64,000 nt of DNA, from the NCBI RefSeq assembly GCF_004027225.2, contig NC_044277.2, positions 96,407,552 to 96,471,551 of the forward strand, written 5' to 3'. Position 1 is the stretch's first letter; every line of letters starts with the position of its first letter. Made by a program: the position numbers and the translations under genes. The notes under the pieces are model-generated. The model was not told the DNA's origin. It worked only from the letters and a program-made list of their open reading frames with translations, and did no database searches. This DNA comes from Strigops habroptila. Its lineage: Eukaryota; Chordata; Aves; Psittaciformes; Psittacidae. Positions 1 through 8,900 of the stretch are shown piece by piece.

Positions 1-2437
1 CTTTTACATGAATAAATGAAATGCTTTAAGAAAGTGAAATTATTTTCATTTTCCATCATCCCACTTATAGTGTGCCTTTAAAACACAAACTGCCCAAGCA
101 CACTGAGTCAAAGACTCAAACTCCAGGTCCTGTTTAGATGTTGTACATTTGTTCAGTTTGTTGTAGTCAACCTGACAAAGCATTTCCTGTTACATTTTAG
201 TTCCTTTCTACTGAAGCATTTTTGTCAGCTACTGTGAGGACTTTGTAGATTGGTTATCCTTTCAAATAAGGGAAGTTGCATGCACTTCCCTGAATGCTTG
301 CTTCTCAAAATAATGCTACTTCATTTTAGAATTATCTAGAATTAGGAAGTAGAGAACTCTCTCTACAAAACGTATATGAATCTCAGGTGTGAATCTACAC
401 TGATTTTTTGCCTATAATAACACCCGATACCATATTATTTTATGTTGCTGTTACCTGTAATATGCTTTTGATGTCTATGTGTTAGTAGGACAATAGTATT
501 CCTGCAGTATCTCACGCCCAAGATGGAGCAACTACACAACAGCAGAAAACCTGAATTTCATTCAGCATGTTTTTCAATTATTATATCAACACGGACGTTT
601 TGAAAATTCACAGCAACCACTACAGAGTCTGTAGAACCCAACATACCCAGCTAGCTCAATGGTTTAAGAATGAACATTCATCACAATTGCTTTTACAGAA
701 GTTAGGTAGTTCTAATTTTATTAAATTTTTAATTAAATTTTAATAAATTTTATTATTCATTAAAATAATTAAATTTTATTACTCATTAAAAGCTGCTGCT
801 TCTAACTTCTTTCTACCAACATACACTTACAGTCAACAGTAATTAACTTGCTGTTATTTAGTACATCAGTAAGTCTAATTAAACAGTCTTGTAATTTCAG
901 ATATGATTTGGAAAGCAGTTCCATAAATTAGACAAATGTGGATGTGTTAATTGACGTTTACCTTGTAAATGAAGTAAGTACAATCATTGTAATGTTTTGC
1001 TTTACTATAGATGGTTATAAAGTCTTAAGTGAGAATACTGTATTTATGGTATTATAAATAAGCTAATAAATTAGTTATTTGTATCCAAAAACTTCAGGTA
1101 GAAGTAATTTTTCTTTTTTAACAAGCACAAAAAACATCTTAGTGAGTGCTGTCATAAAAGCAACTGAACTATGTGTGCTTTTTCCATCACAATTATTAAA
1201 TTTCAGATTCCACTATTACAGTTCTACGAACTGGTAGTTATCATCGCAACCTTTGATGAATGCACAGAATTTTCAAACTAGAAAATGACCCCATAGGACT
1301 GTTTTATTTCTTCTGAGTATCTTACCAGCAGTCAAGTGCGACTGAACTCACTCTAGTCAAATCATTCAATGTGGATTTGTATGAACAGTAACAGTACTGG
1401 CTGACATTACTGCTGAACCAATGAACTACCTAGCTGCTGTCAGAAACACACAATTAAACTCCCATTACCTTCTGCCTGGCCTGTTACATGACCATTCGAT
1501 ATAATGGTCATAACCACTTTTGTTACATGACCATTAGCTATTGTCACAGTGGACCAATTAATGGGACAAAACCAAGTGGAAATTAGCACATCACACAATA
1601 AGTTGAATGCTTTAAGTGATTTAGTTTCCTTGGTTAGTTTACTGCAAGGTAACGAGTGTCAGTAGAAGGGGAGGACTGCAAGTACAGCTAATAGTAACAC
1701 ACACACACACGTCTCTTAGCAACAGCAAGCCACCAAAATTGCCTTACCATTAAAAAAAAAACCAACTAAAACAAAAAAATCCCCACACCAAAGACAACAG
1801 GTCTTTTGGGACTTTCAGAATGGAGAAATAGAGAATCAATTTCAAAGAATGCTGCATAATTTTTTTTCTAAGCCTCTCTGAAGTTATTTCTTTCCACTGA
1901 TTTTCTTCTTCCCTTCTAGAAAAACATGCAATTAATGAGCCTTAAAACAAGATGCAGTATTTTAATGAAGTGGATTCCTACCCTGTTCTACAGAACATCC
2001 ACAGTTTTTTCACACAGGCTGATATGTCTAAAGCAAAAGTGCAAGAGATGTTTTAAGTTGCTACCAAAACACCTCTAGCTGTTGAACTTCCAATGTCTGT
2101 AAAATAGGCCAATGCATATGAAGAAATTATTTATAATTTGTAGCATTAGCACCACTGAACCCAGCTTCACTGGGAAACTGAGGTTTTAGCAAAGCTGACT
2201 TTACAGCAGTACATATTGATGTATGTCTTAGATATGATGTTTAATCTCGAAACGTCAGCTCTGACTTCTTTTGTTAAGTGTTTCTCAAAGAAGTATGTAA
2301 CTATCAAAAATTACATAGAGATTTTTTGAGCTGATGATTTCCAAATAACTTCTCCATGGGATGCAGCAAACTTCAGACAGGCTATATTTCAACTCTTCTC
2401 CTCAAGCAATTTTAATCGTTATTAATTTTCAACTTAC
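1..2437 (-). other. TRIP13 intron 4 (incomplete)
   Basis: AT-rich sequence with no exon recognised. It holds short A and T runs, an (AC)n run near 1698-1710, an A-run cluster at 1751-1775 and a small inverted/direct repeat at 1482-1535. The minus strand was inspected for the next TRIP13 exons (LLDYVMTT, then the GPPGTGKT Walker A motif) without success. The region is therefore inferred to be intron. Confidence 0.7.
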
Positions 2438-2493
2438 GTGTGATTTTACTTCAGTTTCATATATAAGACTTTCCCAAAGGCCATGGAATTCAG
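2438..2493 (-). CDS. TRIP13: TRIP13 coding exon 4
   Basis: The acceptor is tgcttttgcag|CT and the donor CACAC|gtaagt, read on the minus strand at 2438/2437. The exon is 56 nt and encodes EFHGLWESLIYETEVKSH, ending in phase 0. In human the next exon starts LLDYVMTT; that sequence is not found to the left. Confidence 0.94.
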
Positions 2494-5325
2494 CTGCAAA
2501 AGCAACACATTATGTACCTGTTTAGGATAAATCAATCTGGGAACTTGTAGTCTACCATTGCAGCACAAAGCAGTTTTTAAATTATTCTCAATTGAAATTA
2601 AGGATTAAGAACAAATATATGAGAGCAATTAAAATATATGGAAAAAAAAAAAAAAAGAGTTATTTTTCTCAAAATGAGAACACTAGTTTCTAACAGACAA
2701 ATTCAAGAGTTTTACAACTTCTGTTTCCTCAAATAATTGTGAGGAAAAATTAATCTTCTTCATTTCTTAACATGAAAGGAAAGATTATCATTCTTTCCAC
2801 CCGCAATAGGGGATGGACTCACATTTCCCCAAGATACAGAGACATGAAAAGCTGGGGCGGGAGGAGGGTTCTAAGCCCAATTTTATCATTCAGGTTTTTT
2901 TCTTTTTTTAACATTAACATGTAGAGGACAAAGAAAAAAAAAAAAAGCAACTTGTGATTTGGTTATCAATCATTTCTAGCTGCTGATTTCTAACTTTCAC
3001 TAAGAAAAAAAAACAGTAAAAGACTGAACAATTATAAACCACAATAATATGGGAATAATGTCAAAGCATCAGATTGAATTCTTCCCGAAGAGGAATGTAA
3101 TGGATAATTATAGGCTTTTCACGACATGCAAAAGAGCAAGAAATGTCTCAGAACAGTTCTCTTTGAGCTTAAGCTCAGATTTGTAGTTCCTCTCCCACTC
3201 ACAGAATACAACTTCCCCAAGCACAAGACAGTAACAGGCAGGGCATGCTCTATTGCAGAACAAAGCCTTTTAGCCTTTCCAAGATTTTCTTTCCTTGTAA
3301 TTGCTCTAGAACTTTCAGAAATATCATATAGGTACCTGCTGGTAGCACCCAGTGATTAGCTGCAATGATATCCTCATTCTCTTCTTCCAGATTTTCAGAG
3401 CTTGGTCCTTCTTCATTCAGATGAAAAATATGAAGAGAAAGACTGCCTTTGCTCAAGTCGATAGGCTAGAATAAACATAGAAAGACTTTTAACACATCGT
3501 ATTTATCATTCAAACCTAATGATAACATGAAAAAGTTGCAGCTTTGGTCCACCCAGCTTTGAAGTCTACTACTTCTGTTTCAGACCTTAGTTAGGGGTGT
3601 AGGTCCAAAAACGCAGCCACCTTTTCCTGGTTATACCAGTTTGGCTACTAAAGATACTACAGCATCCTAGAACCCTTGTCTTGCTTATGCCCTTTAGCTG
3701 TCGCTAGTCTATCTACAACTAGTTCACAGGCATATGAACAGAGCTGTACATTCTTGACTGTGAATACCTGTCTGTCTTTCAGTTTCAGCTCCGTATCCAC
3801 AATTGACACAGACTGCACATTGTTGTTAAGGAAACCATCATCAAATTCTGTCCACTTGTAATCACCAAACACGATGTTATGTCTGTTCAACAGCTTCAAC
3901 ACACTTATCCTGATATCTTCTTTCTTGGCCACACTAACAAGAAAGAAACAGCATTATTTATGGCATTGACATTTATAAGGAAGTATGAAGTAACAGAAAA
4001 GTGCTTTATTTCATACAGTAAGCCTACATGGAAAACAGCTTCCATCTCACAAAAAAAAACCCCCATACAACCTCCTCCCCATCCCCAAAACAAACCACTC
4101 TGCTTCAACTAGGAAAAACAGGAAAACTCATAACCAAACCACTCAACTAAACTTGGTACACTTAACTTGGAAGCTCTATTACGCTTTCATGTCTAAGGAC
4201 AGCTGGTATCTCAGGATGGGGACATGCTATATGGAGAATTCCAGCAGAAGAGACAAAAACTACAGAAAAAAGGAACATCATTTTAAGATTTCAGAAAGGC
4301 TTTAACTTGATTTTGCAATTTTGGTGATGAATTCCCAGTGTGGATTCACAGATCCTTGTCTTTTAATTCTGACAAAATGAGCAGTGGATATTTTACACCT
4401 TGACGTTAGCAACATATTCGATACACTCTCCCGTATTATCCAGATAGCCAAATTGATAAGCTAACAACTAGATAATGGACAAAGTGGCTGAACTGTCCAG
4501 CTCAAAAGGCTGTGATTAGAAGTACAAAGACTAAGCAGACCTGCCAGCACATCAGGTAGGGCAGCCCTGGCAGTATTGGCACCCACACTGTTTTTACATC
4601 TTCATTTACACCATGGGCAATGGGAATGGAAGCAACTGCAGCAAGTTTATGGATAACATCAAAATAGGAAAAACTCTCAGTATGCTGGAGAGCAGGGCTA
4701 CCAATCAAGGGACCTCTACAGGTTGAAGATATGGTTTGACAAGAATCTCTTGAAGTTCAACAAAAGTAAACGTTAAACCCTGTCCCTCCATCTAATGCCC
4801 AGTAAACAGTACAGACCAGAGTCCAACTAGATAAAAAGCAGCTTTGCAGAAAAAGGACTGAGGGGTACTTGGTGGACAAAGTGGCAATGAGTCATGTGCT
4901 CTTACAATAAGAGACAACCTTATTTTAGGCTGTGCACAAACATTAGGACAAGAGATTCTTTCAGTCTACTAGTCACTTGTGAGACCACATCTGAAATACT
5001 GTGTGCGGTTTTAGGCTGTACAAAAGCAAATGCAGAATACGACTTGATTAGGAGACTGGACAACATGACACACAAGTTGAAGCTGAGAAATGGGTTTGTT
5101 CAACTGTAGGAAGAGACACCTGTGTGGAAATTTATGGTAAAGTATAGAGAAGGCAGAGCAGAGTGCTGTGCACAGCACAAGGTCAAAATTCGACAGGACA
5201 CAAACTTCAACAAGTAAAGATCTGACTGGAGACCTGTTTGATTTCTGAAGAACTTCCACATGTACTGGAATGTTGTCACACACATTTGGGAGCGCTTGCT
5301 TCAATTCCCCAGCGACTTCATCCAT
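2438..5325 (-). CDS. TRIP13: TRIP13, N-terminal part (coding exons 1-4; gene continues off the left edge)
   Basis: TRIP13 (PCH2 family) is an AAA+ ATPase that, with the adaptor p31comet, unfolds HORMA-domain proteins: MAD2 in the spindle checkpoint and HORMADs in meiosis. Four exons join in phase: 5325-5234, 3933-3768, 3465-3336 and 2493-2438. Together they give residues 1-148 of a family of about 432. The start at 5325 begins MDEVAGELKQALPNV, matching the human start. Exon 2 carries KLLNRHNIVFGDYKWTEFD, exon 3 SSENLEEENEDIIAANHW and exon 4 EFHGLWESLIYETEVKSH, all close to human TRIP13. This is the N-terminal domain plus the entry into the AAA+ module. The Walker A and B exons are not in the window; I found no further exon between 1 and 2437. 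The gene is head-to-head with BRD9. The exon 1 donor is weak (AG|gtctcc) and lies beside a CR1 fragment. The identification is firm; expression is not shown by sequence. Confidence 0.95.
2494..3335 (-). other. TRIP13 intron 3
   Basis: Unremarkable AT-rich intron with A-runs at 2641-2655 and 2933-2946. Nothing else is supported. Confidence 0.85.
3336..3465 (-). CDS. TRIP13: TRIP13 coding exon 3
   Basis: The acceptor is ttattctag|CCT and the donor GCAG|gtacct. The exon is 130 nt and encodes PIDLSKGSLSLHIFHLNEEG and onward to NHWVLPA. The last G combines with CT of exon 4 to give Ala130. Confidence 0.96.
3768..3933 (-). CDS. TRIP13: TRIP13 coding exon 2
   Basis: The acceptor is ttctttcttgttag|T and the donor CAG|gtattc. 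The exon is 166 nt and encodes residues 32-86, including AKKEDIRISVLKLLNRHN and VQSVSIVDTELKLKDRQ. It ends in phase 0. It is strongly conserved with human TRIP13. Confidence 0.96.
4385..5225 (+). mobile_element. CR1 LINE fragment (reverse-transcriptase part) in TRIP13 intron 1
   Basis: Degraded CR1 sequence running in the plus direction, antisense to TRIP13. It starts near the region equivalent to FDTVSH of the RT (attcgatacactctcccg, 4414-4431). It continues through the 'ttgaagttcaacaaaagtaa' block (4751-4770), 'cagctttgcagaaaaaggac' and 'tggtggacaaagtggcaatg' (4871-4890), 'ctgtgtgcggtttt', then the post-RT part up to about 5225. Every reading frame is interrupted. It has no recognisable CR1 3' tail. 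The right boundary is about 8 bp from the TRIP13 exon 1 donor. The identification is from memory of CR1 consensus sequences. Confidence 0.75.
5234..5325 (-). CDS. TRIP13: TRIP13 coding exon 1
   Basis: The ATG is at 5325-5323. The exon encodes 30 codons plus two bases (AG) that join T of exon 2 to make Ser31. It begins MDEVAGELKQALP and ends VEVLQKSN. The donor is AACAG|gtctcc, GT but otherwise poor. No in-frame upstream ATG is seen in the flanking promoter; the open frame upstream starts with non-ATG codons. Confidence 0.93.
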
Positions 5326-5374
5326 TTCTTCGCTCCTGGAGGAGAGCAATACCAAAGAGAAGCAGACTTTCAGC

Positions 5375-5393
5375 AACCGTTATATGCCAACGG
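5375..5393. promoter_or_regulatory. Pair of MYB-type motifs, TRIP13 side
   Basis: AACCGTTA and, 4 bp further on, CCAACGG (the reverse of CCGTTGG). Both contain the MYB core. TRIP13 is a mitotic and meiotic gene and the MYB family (B-MYB with MuvB, A-MYB in meiosis) drives such genes, so a role is plausible but inferred. Confidence 0.4.
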
Positions 5394-5768
5394 CACCACC
5401 AGTCCTTCCCGGCACGGGAGACACCGAGCCCCGTCTCCGTGCAAGCCGCCCATCGCGGGGACCGACATTTCCCTTCCTCCCTCTGGAAACCACGCCGCCA
5501 GGCAGCGAGGACTACCGGCCCCCTCCTTCCCTCACGGACCTCCACGGTGGGGACAGGAAATCACCTCACGCCAGACACAGCCTCAGGAACGGCACGCTGC
5601 AACTGGGAAAAACAGGTCTGACAGGGGAGCGGAGCGGCCGGGTAGCTCCTCTGCTCCCTCAGCACTCTGACTGCTGCGAGAGCTGCGCCTCCACCACGCA
5701 GAGAACGGAAAACACCCCCGTCAAGACCGAAAAGAACCTGAAGCACCAGAGCACCGCTACCGCCCTTT

Positions 5769-5777
5769 CATAAAAGG
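5769..5777 (+). promoter_or_regulatory. TATA-like box, BRD9 side
   Basis: CATAAAAGG in an otherwise CpG-rich promoter. If used, it would place a BRD9 transcription start near 5800, which would include the two upstream ORFs in the leader. Match by eye only. Confidence 0.35.
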
Positions 5778-5810
5778 CGGGCTAGCGAGACGCAGTCCGG
5801 CCCTTCCCCC

Positions 5811-5882
5811 ATGACCTGGATCTTCCTCCGCGACAGGCGGAATGAGTTCTTCTGCCCTGAGTGCTTCCGGTGGGGGGGCTAA
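5811..5882 (+). other. BRD9 upstream ORF 1 (23 codons)
   Basis: ATG at 5811 (weak context, C at -3) opens a frame beginning MTWIFLRDRRNEFF and ends at TAA 5880-5882, 33 bp before the BRD9 ATG. It is only relevant if transcription starts upstream of 5811. It could modulate translation; no sign that the peptide itself matters. Confidence 0.4.
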
Positions 5883-5915
5883 CGGGAGGCCGCGCTTAGA
5901 GGGGCCGTTTTTGCC

Positions 5916-5988
5916 ATGGGGAAGAAGCACAAGAAACACAAAGCCGAGAAGGCGGAATGGCGCTCGGCTTCCGCCACCGCGTACAGCG
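5916..5988 (+). CDS. BRD9: BRD9 coding exon 1
   Basis: Strong start context (GCCATGG). The exon encodes [19 protein letters not shown] and ends TAYS plus G; the donor is AGCG|gtaaga. Relative to human ([17 protein letters not shown]) there are about seven extra residues in this GC-rich exon. Confidence 0.96.
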
Positions 5989-8900
5989 GTAAGAACAGGG
6001 AGCTGTACAGAGTTGGTGGGGGAGGGGGAGCTCTTTGTACTTGTGGACGCGTCTACTGGCGGCAGGACCCGGCATCCCTTCGTGGGCTGGGCTGGACAGG
6101 AGCGCCGGGAGGGAAAGGCCCTTATCTGGGTGCTTGAGGCGCTGGGGACGGGAGACCGCCCCGGGGCCAGCCCGCTGATGCTGTCCTGTAGTCGGGAATG
6201 GTGGGGAGCAGGGCGGTCGCGCGGGGCGGCGATGAAGGGAAGTGGCGTGTTGTGGGGTTCCTGGCCGACCGGGAATGGGAGAAGTGAAGTGGGTGGTGGT
6301 CTGAAGGAGGTGGGTTGTTGCTGTGTATCATGCGAAGGTGTCTCGGGAGGGACACGGGGATTGTGGAGCGAGCACTGGGGCGCTGCTGTGGTGGGTTTTG
6401 AGACCAGGCGTCTTCGTCGTTCGAATGGCTGTTCTTGATGGATTCCGGTTATTGCACTTCTTGAGTGATGCTTGGTTTCACCTTACTCTGACAAGGATCT
6501 TGAGATGGTTTTGGGGAAAGCCGAGGGGTTAGTTCCTTATGTATTACCGGTTTGTGGAAAATCATGATGTAGGATGTGCTGAACAACTGTTTTTTAACTT
6601 TGATTTGTCAGTCTTAAGTAGTATTTTTCTCTTCAAATGCATTGCATATATTTTCAGCCTTCAGCAAATTATCGTAAAGAGCATTTCTAGAGGAAGCATC
6701 AATAATTACGTTGTGCTGTCATTTCCATGTGCATTTATGAAATGTTTTACTTTTTCTTCATTTAGATTATGTGGATAAGCCTTTGGAAAAACCTTTAAAG
6801 CTGGTGCTTAAAGTTGGAGGAAGTGAAGTGACTGAACTTTCTGGGTCAGGGCATGATTCTAGTTACTATGATGACCGATCAGATCACGAGCGAGAACGAC
6901 ATAAAGAAAAGAAGAAAAAAAAGAAAAAAAAGTCTGAGAAGGAAAAAGAAAAGCATCTAGATGATGAGGAAAGAAGAAAGAGAAAGGTAAGCTGTGAGTT
7001 TTAGAATTCAGACTTGCCAGTCGTCTTCATGCTTGCTTATCAGATCTAAAATCTGGCACAGAGTACCATTTGATTCACTGTTGCAAGAAACTTATTGTTT
7101 GGAGACAGCACTTCACAAATGTAGAAAATCCCTGTGTATGTGTTGGTGTATTTCTCCTATTTGAAAGAGATGTTCCTGTGATGATTTCTTGAACAAAGTA
7201 AAAGCTTGTTGCTTGTAACTGCTTGTTTTTCTTATCCATTTGTTTTGTCTGTAGGTATGAATACTTCTGGGTTTAAGTTAGATTGCAGCCAGGTCAGAAA
7301 CATGTTTTGCTACCTTTCAGGAGGGTATTTTCAGTTTTTAAACCTAGATTGCATTTCTGTTTCTGAGATATACCAAGTTATTGAACATTGGAATTGATAC
7401 GTTTACTCAAAACAGTTTTCTGAAATGTGATCTGTTGATTACTGTGGTACAATAGTTTTGTTGTCTCTTGTTTAGAATAACCTGCATGCTAAGCTTTGTG
7501 GCTTTGTTAGTAGCAAATGGTGTGGTCACCTTTTTGTTGTGTGTGTTGAACCTTTAGGAGTAGAAATTGAAATCAGCAAGGCAGTGTTAATGGTACAGTT
7601 ACCTGTACAATTTCATATTAATAGTATTTCTTCTATGTACTAATGATTCTCTGACATCTCTGCTTTTTCAATTATCTTCAGTCCTGTAGTTTTATTATTC
7701 TTGTAAGACAGTTTTCTGGTACTACTTTGTATGTGTGTATGGCTAAACTCTGTCATTTTGAATTGATTTGTTAGGCTTGTGCTTCTTCAAAGTGATATCT
7801 CTTTGTAGCATCATTCAGAAGCTTTTGAATACAGGGCAGATGGGGCAAGATTTTCATTGTACAAACATTTTTCGAATGTTTCAGCTAAGAGGATGACACT
7901 TGAAATGTAGCAAAATAACTGCCTTTAATACAAGATCTTGCAGCATCAAATTAATTATTTGTCTTGCCTTTGCTAAATTGGGGTGGAGGAGGCATGTTTA
8001 GATTTTTTTTCTCCCAGAACTTCATTATTAGTGCATGCAAAAGAAGCTAGCGGATAGATAAGTAACAGAACTGTAGTCTAAGCATGGTTAATGAAAGTGT
8101 GCTTTTCTGTGTGAGCATGAATAATGACTGTAAGATTATAGGAATGACTAAGGCATGTGTTTGCTTTGAAGTTCAGGAAGAGATCATTAATTGCTACCAC
8201 TGTCACAGAGGATTTCTTATGGTTATTTGCAGGCTTCCTAATTGATCATGCACTTTATTGATTGCTGTTTAATGCACCAGACCACAAAAACACATTGATC
8301 ATAGCAGAGCTACACAGGCTGATCTTTACTGAATAGTAAATTATACTTCCTTTACCCTCTGAGATAGCTTATCATAATGCAATTTTACATACAAATAGCT
8401 TCAGAGTTTTAACATTCTTTTCAGTAAAAGAACAGTAACAAATGATAGAACAATAGTATATTAAATGCAAAGCAAAAGGTAAACAGTATTAGTTTTAATT
8501 GGAGAAGAAAATTGAAAAAGTGACAGTGAAAATGTACACGCTCTTATTTAAACCATATTATGGCTCAGATATAGAATGAGTGTTCCAAATGAAAAATCAC
8601 TCTCTTACCTTTTGGCATGTGGGATTGCACATTCCAAGTACATTCTTCTAAAATCCGTCTTCTTCCTGCTATGCTAGGAAGAGAAAAAGAGGAAAAGGGA
8701 GAAAGAACAGTGCGACACTGAAGGAGAAACTGATGACTTTGATCCTGGCAAAAAAGTGGAGGTTGAACCTCCTCCAGATCGTCCTGTCAGAGCATGCAGA
8801 ACTCAGCCAGGTGAGCAGCAAGAAAAATTAAATCATCTTGTGTGTTTTTAAAAGCATGCACAACATAACTTTTTTCAGAGATACCAAAATGTAAAATTTC

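Larger units (their letters stand above)
5326..5915. promoter_or_regulatory. Bidirectional TRIP13/BRD9 promoter, CpG-rich
   Basis: The 590 bp between the two divergent start codons are visibly GC- and CpG-rich, in contrast to the AT-rich flanks; the richness continues into BRD9 intron 1 to about 6440. Motifs seen: AACCGTTA (5375-5382) and CCAACGG (5387-5393), both MYB-type and lying 50-70 bp from the TRIP13 ATG; an ETS core CTTCCGG (5864-5870); a TATA-like CATAAAAGG (5769-5777) followed by GCGGG, E2F/Sp1-like. Transcription start sites cannot be fixed from sequence. The divergent arrangement is the same as in human. Confidence 0.85.

Noticed and set aside
5326..5376. In-frame N-terminal extension of TRIP13
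   Set aside because: The upstream codon at 5376 is TTG, not ATG; the ATG at 5325 matches the human start.
5238..5773. Several 120-170 codon plus-strand frames in the promoter
   Set aside because: GC-rich, low-stop sequence with overlapping frames and no protein resemblance; part of them is antisense to TRIP13 exon 1.
5842..6438. 198-codon open frame over BRD9 exon 1 and intron 1
   Set aside because: It lies in CpG-rich sequence where stops are rare, overlaps BRD9 exon 1 in another frame and runs into intron. Only its ATG is of interest, as an upstream start.
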